Positions 8,117 to 17,225 of a stretch of 64,000 bases of DNA are shown piece after piece. Both the position numbers and the translations under genes were made by a program. A model generated the notes under the pieces. The model worked only from the letters and a program-made list of their open reading frames with translations, was not told the origin of the DNA and made no database searches. Source of the DNA: Jiella flava (lineage in GTDB: Bacteria; Pseudomonadota; Alphaproteobacteria; Rhizobiales; Rhizobiaceae). Within the stretch, counting starts at the first letter, position 1; each line of letters starts with the position of its first letter. The DNA lies in contig NZ_JAFMPP010000002.1 in assembly GCF_017349315.1 (NCBI RefSeq), forward strand, positions 124,001 to 188,000, given 5' to 3'.

Positions 8117-9409
8117 ATGTTGGCCATGAAGCCAGTGCAGACGAATATCCTCGAAGCAATGCATGCGATCAGGGTTGGGCCGCAATCGAGGACGTCGAGG
8201 GTATTTTCGAATCGTCGAGTGTCGCATCTCATTCTTTCAGCCGCCGTTGCCGGACTTTTGTCCGGATGTGCCGTGTTGCCGTCGGTCGGTCCCTCGTCGG
8301 GCGCGTTTGTCGGCAATGTCGATGAAAACGTGGTCCAGTGGCGCAACGGCTATCTGTTAGTGCCGGTCGATAAGACGGTCCTTGCCTATCAACAGCCTGA
8401 AGTTCGGCCGAGTTTTCGGTCCATCGCCAACCAGAAGCTCCCCCGCGACACCGGCATCGGCGTTGGCGACACGGTTCAGGTCTCGATCTTCGAGGCGGGG
8501 GTCGGCGGGCTGTTCTCCTCGCTCGGAAGCAACGGGCAAGGCTCGTCGTCCGTCGTGTTGCCGCCCCAGGAGGTGGCGCGTGACGGGACGATCAACATTC
8601 CTTATGCAGGGCGGATCAAAGTCGCCGGCGCGACTGCTGGGACCGTCGAAAAGCGGATCGTCGCGGCGTTGCGCGACCGGGCGATCGAGCCTCAGGCCGT
8701 GGTCACCGTCCAGAAGGGCACGTCGACGTCGGTGACCGTAACGGGCGACGCGGTTGCAGGACGGACGGTTCCGATTCCGACAAGCGGTTTGAAGATTCTC
8801 GATCTCGTCGCCAGCGTCGGTGGGCCGAATGCGCCGATTTACGAGACCGCGATTTCGCTGACCCGCCGTGGTCAGACGATCCAAATGCCGTTCTCCGAAC
8901 TGGTCAATACGCCGTCTGAGAACGTCTTTGTCGAGCCGGGGGATGTGGTCCTGCTGACCCATCAGCCACGAACCTATGTCGCCCTCGGGGCGACGGGACG
9001 CAGTGCCCAGCTTCCGCTGCAAGGTTACGAGATGTCACTGGCCGAGGCGCTTGCCCAGGTCGGAGGCCTTAGTCCGAATCTCGCCAATCCTGCCGGCGTT
9101 TTCGTCCTGCGGCGTGAGCCGGCCCGTGAAATGCTCGCCCGCTATCAGGGCAAGGCGTTCAAATCGGCCTCGCTGACAGATCCGAAGGCAATCAGTCTGT
9201 CTGGGAATATTCCGGTGGTCTACCGCTTCAATCTGCGGGAGCCGTCGGGTCTGATTTACTCACAGGACTTCAAGATACACACAGGCGACATGCTCTATGT
9301 GGCGACGGCGCCTTACGTTTCTGTGAAGCAGGCTTTCGATGCCTTTAACGGCAGCCTGTCGCCGCTCTCCGCGACCGCTTCGGCGGTCTCGGCGGCATCC
9401 TCGCTTTGA
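8117..9409 (+). CDS. Polysaccharide export outer-membrane lipoprotein (Wza/GumB/ExoF family, OPX)
   Basis: Forms the outer-membrane channel for capsule or exopolysaccharide export. A lipobox LLSGC places the acylated Cys at residue 51, and an N-terminal Poly_export domain follows (GIGVGDTVQVSIFEAG to KGTSTSVTVTGD). Two SLBB-like beta-grasp segments come next (PTSGLKILDLVASVGG and YEMSLAEALAQVGGL). The unusually long n-region before the lipobox suggests that initiation might occur later, for example at the in-frame ATG at 8159, but GGAGAG at 8104-8109 supports 8117. No polymerase, flippase or glycosyltransferase genes adjoin it. The likely inner-membrane partner, a GumC-type protein, is at 61918-63879. 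Confidence 0.88.
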   Translation: MLAMKPVQTNILEAMHAIRVGPQSRTSRVFSNRRVSHLILSAAVAGLLSGCAVLPSVGPSSGAFVGNVDENVVQWRNGYLLVPVDKTVLAYQQPEVRPSFRSIANQKLPRDTGIGVGDTVQVSIFEAGVGGLFSSLGSNGQGSSSVVLPPQEVARDGTINIPYAGRIKVAGATAGTVEKRIVAALRDRAIEPQAVVTVQKGTSTSVTVTGDAVAGRTVPIPTSGLKILDLVASVGGPNAPIYETAISLTRRGQTIQMPFSELVNTPSENVFVEPGDVVLLTHQPRTYVALGATGRSAQLPLQGYEMSLAEALAQVGGLSPNLANPAGVFVLRREPAREMLARYQGKAFKSASLTDPKAISLSGNIPVVYRFNLREPSGLIYSQDFKIHTGDMLYVATAPYVSVKQAFDAFNGSLSPLSATASAVSAASSL

Positions 9410-9438
9410 TCAAGCGGGCGGCGCGTCCGTTTGCTACA

Positions 9439-9478
9439 GCATCGGCCCGAAAATCGGAATCGATTTTCGGGCCGATGC
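9439..9478. repeat. REP-like palindromic element, perfect copy 3
   Basis: A perfect 18-bp inverted repeat, GCATCGGCCCGAAAATCG and its complement, separated by GAAT. It is the most symmetrical copy in the window. It lies just after the polysaccharide export gene, between convergent genes, so it could also act as a transcription barrier. Confidence 0.85.
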
Positions 9479-9544
9479 GTCGGTTCAAAGGGTGAGAGCG
9501 ACCTTTCTGCGTCCGATAGGATGCAGGGCGTTCTAGGTTGAGTT

Positions 9545-9582
9545 CATCGGCCCGGAGATCGGTAACACGGTTTTCGGGCCGA
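9545..9582. repeat. REP-like palindromic element, degenerate copy 4
   Basis: CATCGGCCCGGAGATCGG, a short spacer, then ACGGTTTTCGGGCCGA. It shares the outer GGCCCG/CGGGCC arms with copy 3 but has several mismatches in the core. A further leader fragment, GAACGCATCGTGCTTTG, is at 9634-9650 without a core. Copies 3 and 4 and this fragment form a small cluster in one 400-bp gap. Confidence 0.6.
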
Positions 9583-9715
9583 CTGCTTTTGAAGAGGGAC
9601 GGGCGGAGCGCCTTCGGCATGACGCGGCCGCCTGAACGCATCGTGCTTTGTGTGTTCTGTCGGAGGCGCGGCGAGCTTTCGACCGAAGGCCAGGTCTTGT
9701 GCCGGGATAAACGAA

Positions 9716-9749
9716 AACACCGCGCCAGCCGTCAGGTCGGAGCGGTGTT
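9716..9749 (-). terminator. Probable rho-independent terminator of the inhibitor gene
   Basis: Read on the minus strand, AACACCGC and GCGGTGTT form an 8-bp stem around an 18-nt loop, followed by TTCGTTT. It is about 60 bp past the stop of the Inh-type inhibitor gene. Confidence 0.6.
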
Positions 9750-9809
9750 GTTCATCTCAGGTCAGGGCGTCTTATCGCCGATCGACTGCGGCTTTTCAGT
9801 TCTCGCCGC

Positions 9810-10265
9810 TCAGCCGCGGGCGGGGACGATCGTCACGAACTCGTTCTGCGGATAGACCGACTCGTAAAGGACGCCGTCGCCAGGCATGAAGCGCAGCACG
9901 GTTCGGCCGCTGGCGTCGGCCATGTCGAGGGTGCCGTCGTGATTGGCGCGCCACTGCGAGACCTTGGCAAGAGCCGGGGAGTTGGCGCAGTCCGGCCCCA
10001 TCGGCGCGGGCGCAAAGCCTTGCCCCTTGGGCGCCTTGCCGGCGACCTTGCAACTGGCGCCGGAGCGCAGATCGATCAGCCGCACAGCGTTGGCATGCCC
10101 GGCACGTGGCTGGATTGCGCCGACATGCTCGGCATTGAGATTGGTGACGGTGACGCCGGCATTCGCATCGCCCAATTCGAGGGAATGCTCGGGGGCTGCC
10201 TGCAGCTGGGCAATCAGAAGCAGAGCGGCAGCGGCGGTGCCCAGAACGGTGGCCGTGAAGTTCAT
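9810..10265 (-). CDS. AprI/Inh-family metalloprotease inhibitor-like secreted protein
   Basis: A 151-residue protein with a signal peptide (about residues 1-23, ending LQAA). The mature domain has the Inh pattern: SCKVAGKAPKG, a second Cys in PDCANSPALAKV, then a beta-rich end WRANHDGTLDMAD and DGVLYESV. Cys72 and Cys93 probably form the family's disulfide. Family members inhibit serralysin-type metalloproteases in the periplasm; related rhizobial and Brucella outer-membrane proteins (Omp19-like) share the fold. No protease gene is adjacent, so the target is unknown. A hairpin terminator follows at 9716-9749. Confidence 0.82.
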   Translation of the reverse strand: MNFTATVLGTAAAALLLIAQLQAAPEHSLELGDANAGVTVTNLNAEHVGAIQPRAGHANAVRLIDLRSGASCKVAGKAPKGQGFAPAPMGPDCANSPALAKVSQWRANHDGTLDMADASGRTVLRFMPGDGVLYESVYPQNEFVTIVPARG

Positions 10266-10433
10266 GAATGGAACTCGGATTCCGTTAAAATTGACTGAAC
10301 CCGATTATCATCGCGAAAACCTTAAGCGAGCGTTGACGATGGTGGCCGTCGGTCACTATTCGTTATTAAAATTCCTGTGAGGCAGCTATTCGCAATTTGC
10401 ACAGCTCCGGCGGGAACTTTTTCGCTGCGAGCG

Positions 10434-11471
10434 TCATGCGCCCGCACCGCAGGATCGGCGGACCTTCAGCTCTGGCTGAATCAGCGTCGTCTGTTCGCTG
10501 GCCGTCGTGCCTTGCAGACGATCGATGAGGGCTCTCGCCGAGCACTCGCCGACCTCGCTTTGGCCGTTGGAGACGGTGGTGAGCGGCGGTGTGGCGATCT
10601 CCGCTTCGTCGATGTCGTCATAGCCGACGACGGCGACGTCGATGCCGGGCCGCACGCCGCCGCGGGCGAGGCCGTACATCAGGCCAAGCGCGACGAGATC
10701 GGAAAAACAGACGATCGCGGTCGGCCGATCCGGCATGGCGAGAAATGTCGCCGCAGAATCAAAGCCGGAATGGCGGTCGCGCGGGCCCTCGATTCGCCAT
10801 CGCGGCTGAAAGGCGATGCCGCCACGTTCGAGTCCCGCGAGATAACCGGCTTCCCGTTCGCGCCCGGTCGAGGTGGCGTGGGTGCCGCCAATCATCGCGA
10901 TTGAGCGATGGCCAAGCGAGACCAGATGATCGACGGCGAGCCCCATGCCGTAAGCGTCGTCGCCGCGAAAGCCGTGAACACCGGCACCGTCGATGGTGCG
11001 GGCGATCAGGATAACCGGCAGATCGTTATCTTCGGCAAGGCGGATGTCGGCCGCCGGCGTGCCGAGCGCCGGCGACATGATCAGTCCGTCGGCGCCGAGC
11101 TGCAGCAGCGTATCAACGAAAGAGCGCTGCTTCGACAGGTCGTCATGGTGATTGCACAGGATAAAGGTCTGGCGCTGGCGATCGAGCTCGGTCTCGATCG
11201 ACTTGAGGATCTCGCCATAGAACGGGTTCATCACGTCATGCACGCAGACGCCGACGATGCCGGAGCGTGAGGTGCGCAGCGATGCGGCACGACGATTGTA
11301 GATGTAGCCGAGCTCCCGCGCGGCGTCCTTGATCCGCTCGCGCGTGACGTCGGCGACCAGGGGGCTGTCCCGCAAGGCCAGCGAAACCGTCGCCGTCGAC
11401 AGGCCGAGCGCATCCGCGATGGTCGACAATTTCACCTTCTGCGCCACGAACGCCTGCAATGCTCCTGTCAC
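10434..11471 (-). CDS. LacI-family transcriptional regulator (MalI-like)
   Basis: A 345-residue repressor. The N-terminal helix-turn-helix is KLSTIADALGLSTATVSLAL, followed by the hinge region GYIYNRRAASLRTSRSG. A periplasmic-binding-protein-like effector domain comes next, with FYGEILKSIE, GADGLIMSPALG, RSIAMIGG and VAVVGYDDIDEAEIATPPLTTV. These segments resemble MalI-type members, but the effector cannot be predicted. The region upstream (11472-11741) is divergent towards the alpha-2-macroglobulin gene, and no sugar catabolic or transport operon is adjacent. The start at 11471 leaves about a dozen residues before the HTH; a start at residue 12-15 is also possible. Confidence 0.9.
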   Translation of the reverse strand: MTGALQAFVAQKVKLSTIADALGLSTATVSLALRDSPLVADVTRERIKDAARELGYIYNRRAASLRTSRSGIVGVCVHDVMNPFYGEILKSIETELDRQRQTFILCNHHDDLSKQRSFVDTLLQLGADGLIMSPALGTPAADIRLAEDNDLPVILIARTIDGAGVHGFRGDDAYGMGLAVDHLVSLGHRSIAMIGGTHATSTGREREAGYLAGLERGGIAFQPRWRIEGPRDRHSGFDSAATFLAMPDRPTAIVCFSDLVALGLMYGLARGGVRPGIDVAVVGYDDIDEAEIATPPLTTVSNGQSEVGECSARALIDRLQGTTASEQTTLIQPELKVRRSCGAGA

Positions 11472-11741
11472 GAACCGTCGTGTGATCTATGGCAAATGCA
11501 GCGGCATGCGGAAAGCCCTGCCGGACGGGATCATCGCCGGCGCCTTCGGGGAAAGGGGGAGGCGGCTGCCCGAGATCTCCAAGCGCCTCAGGTCACGCTG
11601 CGGCGGCTGGTGTTGGGAGAGGCCGAAATCGCTTGCAATTTCCGTGTCATCCAATCTTCTTGGTGATGACGGTGGCCACCATGGCCGCTTTATCATAGGT
11701 TTGACTTATTAATAGGGGCGACGCGAGGGGGAGATTTTTTC

Positions 11742-14700
11742 GTGAGGAGGTTCGCTGTCTTCGCTCTTGCGGTCTTGGTCGCGACCGGTCTTTTCGCCGC
11801 GGCGCCGGGCGAAGCGGCGGCGCAGACGAGTGGTCAGCGCGATGTGGTGATCACAAAGGACGGCGACTACTTCGGGGGCGACTACAAGACTCTGAAAAAC
11901 CTCGACCTCGATGGGTGCAAGACCGCCTGCACCTTTGACAACCAGTGCAAGGCCTTCACCTACAATTCGAAATCCCGCTGGTGCTTTCTAAAGAACAGTG
12001 TCGGCACGCTGCAGAGCGCCGCCGGGGCGACAGCCGGCGAAATCGTTGTCGCTCCGGCCGTCGATCGCGCCAGCCTGGCTGCGCGGGGCAAGGAGCTGTC
12101 CTTCCTTCCCGCCGACGCCCTGGCCAGCGCCAACCGCGAGCGGCTACGGCTGATCGAGGCCGATCGTGATCCGCTCCTCAAAAACGAGTCGACGACGCAG
12201 CTGGCGATGGAAGCCGCGGCGGCGCCCTCCTTCGTCGAGGGGCTTGATCGCTGGCGGGAGATCCTGAAGCGTCAGCCGCTGGCCAATTGGGCCTGGCAGG
12301 GCCTTGTCGACACCGCCACGGCCACCGGAAAGTTCGAGCAGGGTGATGGTCCTCCCCGTCACCGCTTCAGTCTGCTGAATGCTGCGATCAACGCCTATCT
12401 GACGGCCAGCACCGACGCCGAGAAGGCGCGGGCGTTGGCCGGGATCGGCCGCTATTACGAGAAGAAGGAGGACTGGAAACCGGCGATACACGCCTACCGC
12501 ATGAGCGTCGCCGCCAAGGCGGACCCGTTCGTGGTCGAGCGCTTGAACACCGTCGTCGGCGCCCACGGCTTCCGCATCGTCGATCATACGGTCGACAACA
12601 ATGCTGCAAGTCCCCGCATCTGTCTGGTGTTTTCCGATCAGCTGTCGCGCAAGCTGACGGGGTCCGATCATCCGGGCGACTATCTGAGCGTTCAAGGCGG
12701 CGAGACGCTGCCGGTCACCGCCACCGGCAACCAGCTCTGCGTCGGCGGTCTCGAACACGGCCGCAGCTATCATATCACCGCGCGACCGGGCATTTCCGCG
12801 ACCGATGGCGAAACGCTGCGCAAACAGGTCGATCTGTCGGTCTATGTGAAGGATCGCGACCCGACGGTGCGGTTTACTACCAGCGCCTATGTCGTGCCGG
12901 CGGGCGGGAAGACCACGATCTCGGTGGTGACGGTCAATGTCGACACAATCGACGCCAGGGTGCAGCGGATCGGCGAGCGCGGCCTCGCCGACATGCTCAC
13001 CCAAGGCCAGTTTCTGACCAACCTGTCGCGATGGCAGATCAACCAGATCTCCAGCCAGTCCGGCCAGGACGTCTGGACGGGCTCGGTGTCGGTGGTCCGC
13101 AATACCAATACCGACGTGACCACGGCCATCCCGATCGCCGACATGGTCCCCGATCTCAAACCCGGCGTCTATGTTCTGACCGCCCAAGTGGCGAATGCGA
13201 TGCAAACGCCTGATCCGTTCGCGACGCAGTGGTTCGTCGTCAGCGACATCGGCCTGTCGACCTTTTCCGGCAGCAACGGCTTTGATATCGTCGCCCGATC
13301 CTTGGGGAGCGCAGCGCCGCTGGCCGGCGTCACGATCGATCTCGTCGCCACCAACAACCAGATTCTCGGCATGGGCGCGACCGATGCGCAGGGTCATTTG
13401 CGGCTGCCGGCCGGCCTGATGCGCGGCCTTGGCGGCGACAAACCGGCGCTGCTCATTGCCCGCAAGGACAAGGACTTCGTCTTCCTCAACTTAAGCGACT
13501 CGCCCTTCGATCTGACCGATCGCGGCGTCGAGGGGCGGGCGCCGGCGGGGGCGATCGACGTCTTCCTCACCCCGGATCGCGGCATCTATCGGGTTGGCGA
13601 CACGGCGCACTTCAATGCCCTGACCCGCGACAAGACCGGCGCGGCGATCGCCGGGCTGACGCTCACCGCGATCGTCACCCGGCCGGACGGGGTGGAACAC
13701 TCCCGGCGCACGGTGTCGGACTTTGCCGCCGGCGGCTATGCCTTTGATCTTTCGCTGTCGGACAAGGCGATGCGCGGGGCGTGGGATGTCCGCCTCTACA
13801 CCGATCCGAAAAAGCCGGCGATCGGCCAGACCCGTTTCCTGGTCGAGGATTTCGAGCCGCAAAAGTTGGATTTCGATATTTCGACGCCCGCCAAGAGCTT
13901 TGATCCGGCGATGCCGCCGACGATCGAGGTGGCGGCGCGCTATCTCTTCGGCGCGCCGGCGGCGGGGCTCGCGGTCAATGGCGAGGTGGTGGTGTCGGCC
14001 TCGACCGCGATCGCCGCTTATCCTGGCTATTCTTTCGGCCTTGATGCGGACAAGGTGACGGCGACGCGCAAGCCCTTCACCGAGGCGAAGACGGGACCGG
14101 ACGGTCAGGCCGAGGTTTCGATCCCGCCCTTCGATCCGCCGGCGACGACGCTGCCTTTGACGGCGACGCTGCAGCTGCGGGTGGTCGATGCGAACGGCAA
14201 GCCCGTCGAGAAGATCAGCAAGCTGCCGCTGAACGAAAGCAGCGAGCGGATCGGTATCAAGCCGCGATTTTCCGGCGCGGTCGCCGAACGGTCGACCGCC
14301 GGCTTCGACGTTGTCGCGATCGATGCGGCGGGCCAGCGCGTGGCTGCCCGCGGCCTGAAATGGCAGCTGAAGCAGATCAACGTCGCATTCCAGTGGTACG
14401 AAAATTCGGGATCCTGGAACTATGAACCGGTGGAGACGTCCAAGCTCGTCGCCGACGGGACCGTCGATGTCGACGCGCAGGATCCGGTGTCGCTGTCGGT
14501 GCCGGTCGAGTGGGGCGGTTACGAGCTCGACGTCGTCGACCCCTCCGGGCGCGCGATCCCGGCGAGCATCAGGTTCGATGCCGGCTGGTATGTGGCGCCG
14601 ACATCGGTCGAAACGCCCCAGATCGCCGAGGTCTCGCTCGACAAGCACGCCTATCGGATCGGCGAGACCGCCAAGGTTCGGATCGAATCGCGCTTTGCCG

Positions 14701-17225
14701 GCAAGGCCGAGATCTTCGTCATGGACGAGGGGATCATCGAGCGGACGACCGCCGATATTTCGGCCAAGGGCGGCGAGGTCGAATTGCCGGTCACAAAGGA
14801 TTGGGGGACGGGCGCCTACGTCGCGGCGATGGTCTACCGGCCGATGAATCTGAGCGAGAAGTTGATGCCGAGCCGGGCGATCGGCATCGCCTATGCCAAG
14901 GTCGATCCGGGCCAGCGCGCGCTGACGGTGGCGATCGAGGCGCCGGACACGATCCGGCCGCGTCAGTTGCAGACGATCGGCGTTACGGTCGATGGCATCG
15001 CCAGCGGCGAGACCGCCTATGTGACGCTCGCGGCGATCGACGTCGGCATCTTGAACGTCACCCATTTCGAGCCGCCGTCGCCGCAGGGCTATTATTTCGG
15101 CCAGCGGCGGCTGGGCGTTGCCTTCCGCGACCTCTATTCGCGGCTGATCGACCGCACGCAAGGCGCGCCGGGAACGGTGCGCTCGGGCGGCGACGCCGGC
15201 GCGAGCTACGAGAGCCCGCCGCCAATGAACCAGCTCGTCTCGCTCTATTCGGGGCCGGTGGCCGTCGGTGCCGATGGCCACGCGACGATCACCTTCGACA
15301 TTCCCGACTTCAACGGCACGATGAAGTTGATGGCGATCGCCTGGTCGAAGAGTGGGGTCGGCGAGGCGAATCGCGACATGGTGGTGCGTGATCCGATCGT
15401 CATCGACGTCGCCCGGCCGACTTTCCTCGCCCCTGGCGATACCTCGCGGCTCGCGATCGACCTGACCCATGTCGAGGGGCCGACCGGGCCAGCGACGCTA
15501 TCGGTGGCCAGTGATAATTCGGTCGTCGCCTTCGGTGGCGAGACCGAAAAGACCGTTAGCATCGCCCCGACCGGCCAAACCCGGGTGCTGATCCCGGTGA
15601 GCGGCCAAGCCATCGGCGATGCGTCGATCCATGTGTCGTTGCGGATGGCCTCGGGCGCGACCTTCACCAAGACGGTGGCGCTCAGCGTGCGCTCCAACGC
15701 GCCGGAGATTGTCCAGCGGAGCCAGGTTACGCTGGCGGCCAGGGACGGCAAGCTCAGCCTCGATCCGCAACTCTTCACCGGCTTCAAGCCCGGCACGGCC
15801 AGGGCGACGGTGTCGATCATCGGCGCGGCGCATTTCGACGTTGCCGGGATCGTCCAAGCGCTCGATCGCTATCCCTATGGCTGTACCGAGCAGCTCACCA
15901 GCCGGGCGTTGCCGCTGATCTATCTCGACCGCATGATCCTTGCTGCCGGGCTCGGCAAGGGCGAGGACGTCAAGGAGCGGGTCCAGCAGGCGATTTCCGG
16001 CGTGCTGGCCAATCAGTCGCCGAGCGGCTCCTTCGGTCTGTGGCAACCCGATAGCGGTGATCTCTGGCTCGATGCCTATGTCACCGATTTCCTCACCCGG
16101 GCGCGCGAAGCCGCCTATCAGGTCCCGCAGGTCAGCCTGAAAACGGCGCTCGACAATCTGAAGAATTCGCTCGCCTATCTGTCCGACAAACCGGATTGGA
16201 GCGCGGTGGCTTATGCCTATTACGTTCTGGCCCGGAATGGTTCGGCGTCGATCGGTGACCTGCGCTATTATGCCGACAACCAGCTCCAGACGTTTCCGAC
16301 GCCGTTGGCCAAGGCGCAGCTCGGCGCGGCACTGGCGCTTTATGGCGATCGGGTGCGGGCGGAGCGGATCTTCACCACCGTCGTGGCCGATTTACCCAAG
16401 GACAACGCGGAGGTGGAGCGGTCCGATTACGGCTCGCCGCTGCGCGACGATGCCGCCATCTTGACGCTGGCTTATGAGACCAAGATCGAGGGCGTGTCGT
16501 TCAAGCCGCTGATTGAAGAGATCAACGCGGCATGGGCGGCGTATGACGACACCTCCACCCAGGAAGATGCCTGGTCGCTGCTTGCCGCCCACGCTTTGCT
16601 GGAGCGCTATCCACCGCATCTGGAAGTCGGCGGGCGGATCGTCGACGGACCGTATTCGGCCACGATCGACGCGAGCGATCTCGCCAAGGGCTTTGACATT
16701 GTCAATCGCGGGACCTCGCAGCAACTGGCGAGCGTCACGATCTTCGGTGTGCCGGAGATCACGCCGCCGGCCTCCCACAACGGCTTCGATATCACTCGCA
16801 AATATTACACGCTGGACGGCAAACCAGCAGATCCCGCCAAGATCAAAGAGGGCGACCGGCTGGTGGTCGTCGACGAGGTGACGGCAATCGACACCGGGCC
16901 GGCGCATCTGATGGTCAACGATCCGCTGCCGGCGGGCTTTGCCATCGACAATCCGCAGATCTTGCAGAGCGGCGACGTCGCCGCGCTCGACTGGCTGCAG
17001 CTGACCAGCGACACGGCGCATGTCGAGTTCCGCTCCGACCGCTTCCTGGCGGCGGTCGACGTCAAGCCGGCCGATCCCGCTGTACGCCGCTTCGCCTATA
17101 TCGTGCGCGCCATCGCCCCCGGCTCCTTCGTCCATCCCGCAGCGACCGTCGAGAACATGTACGATCCGAGCCGGCGCGGGCGCACCGATGCGGGGCGGAT
17201 CACGGTGATTGGTCCGCTGCGGTGA
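11742..17225 (+). CDS. Bacterial alpha-2-macroglobulin with N-terminal PAN/Apple module
   Basis: A large periplasmic protease trap of the YfhM family. It starts at GTG with GGGGGAG upstream and a signal peptide ending EAAAQ. A short PAN/Apple-like cysteine module follows (DGCKTACTFDNQCKAF, then WCFLKN, about residues 55-90), and then a series of macroglobulin domains. The reactive thioester motif is intact: GCTEQ in DRYPYGCTEQLTSR. The bait region probably lies before the NQLVSLYSGP segment. At 1827 residues it is longer than Escherichia coli YfhM (about 1650). Known bacterial members cooperate with PBP1C to protect the cell after envelope breach. Here pbpC follows with a 4-bp overlap. Confidence 0.93.
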   Translation: MRRFAVFALAVLVATGLFAAAPGEAAAQTSGQRDVVITKDGDYFGGDYKTLKNLDLDGCKTACTFDNQCKAFTYNSKSRWCFLKNSVGTLQSAAGATAGEIVVAPAVDRASLAARGKELSFLPADALASANRERLRLIEADRDPLLKNESTTQLAMEAAAAPSFVEGLDRWREILKRQPLANWAWQGLVDTATATGKFEQGDGPPRHRFSLLNAAINAYLTASTDAEKARALAGIGRYYEKKEDWKPAIHAYRMSVAAKADPFVVERLNTVVGAHGFRIVDHTVDNNAASPRICLVFSDQLSRKLTGSDHPGDYLSVQGGETLPVTATGNQLCVGGLEHGRSYHITARPGISATDGETLRKQVDLSVYVKDRDPTVRFTTSAYVVPAGGKTTISVVTVNVDTIDARVQRIGERGLADMLTQGQFLTNLSRWQINQISSQSGQDVWTGSVSVVRNTNTDVTTAIPIADMVPDLKPGVYVLTAQVANAMQTPDPFATQWFVVSDIGLSTFSGSNGFDIVARSLGSAAPLAGVTIDLVATNNQILGMGATDAQGHLRLPAGLMRGLGGDKPALLIARKDKDFVFLNLSDSPFDLTDRGVEGRAPAGAIDVFLTPDRGIYRVGDTAHFNALTRDKTGAAIAGLTLTAIVTRPDGVEHSRRTVSDFAAGGYAFDLSLSDKAMRGAWDVRLYTDPKKPAIGQTRFLVEDFEPQKLDFDISTPAKSFDPAMPPTIEVAARYLFGAPAAGLAVNGEVVVSASTAIAAYPGYSFGLDADKVTATRKPFTEAKTGPDGQAEVSIPPFDPPATTLPLTATLQLRVVDANGKPVEKISKLPLNESSERIGIKPRFSGAVAERSTAGFDVVAIDAAGQRVAARGLKWQLKQINVAFQWYENSGSWNYEPVETSKLVADGTVDVDAQDPVSLSVPVEWGGYELDVVDPSGRAIPASIRFDAGWYVAPTSVETPQIAEVSLDKHAYRIGETAKVRIESRFAGKAEIFVMDEGIIERTTADISAKGGEVELPVTKDWGTGAYVAAMVYRPMNLSEKLMPSRAIGIAYAKVDPGQRALTVAIEAPDTIRPRQLQTIGVTVDGIASGETAYVTLAAIDVGILNVTHFEPPSPQGYYFGQRRLGVAFRDLYSRLIDRTQGAPGTVRSGGDAGASYESPPPMNQLVSLYSGPVAVGADGHATITFDIPDFNGTMKLMAIAWSKSGVGEANRDMVVRDPIVIDVARPTFLAPGDTSRLAIDLTHVEGPTGPATLSVASDNSVVAFGGETEKTVSIAPTGQTRVLIPVSGQAIGDASIHVSLRMASGATFTKTVALSVRSNAPEIVQRSQVTLAARDGKLSLDPQLFTGFKPGTARATVSIIGAAHFDVAGIVQALDRYPYGCTEQLTSRALPLIYLDRMILAAGLGKGEDVKERVQQAISGVLANQSPSGSFGLWQPDSGDLWLDAYVTDFLTRAREAAYQVPQVSLKTALDNLKNSLAYLSDKPDWSAVAYAYYVLARNGSASIGDLRYYADNQLQTFPTPLAKAQLGAALALYGDRVRAERIFTTVVADLPKDNAEVERSDYGSPLRDDAAILTLAYETKIEGVSFKPLIEEINAAWAAYDDTSTQEDAWSLLAAHALLERYPPHLEVGGRIVDGPYSATIDASDLAKGFDIVNRGTSQQLASVTIFGVPEITPPASHNGFDITRKYYTLDGKPADPAKIKEGDRLVVVDEVTAIDTGPAHLMVNDPLPAGFAIDNPQILQSGDVAALDWLQLTSDTAHVEFRSDRFLAAVDVKPADPAVRRFAYIVRAIAPGSFVHPAATVENMYDPSRRGRTDAGRITVIGPLR

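Noticed and set aside
13491-15470. A 659-codon minus-strand frame inside the alpha-2-macroglobulin gene
   Set aside because: Arg/Asp/His-rich antisense shadow with no recognisable motif; the sense gene is secure through its thioester motif and pbpC coupling.
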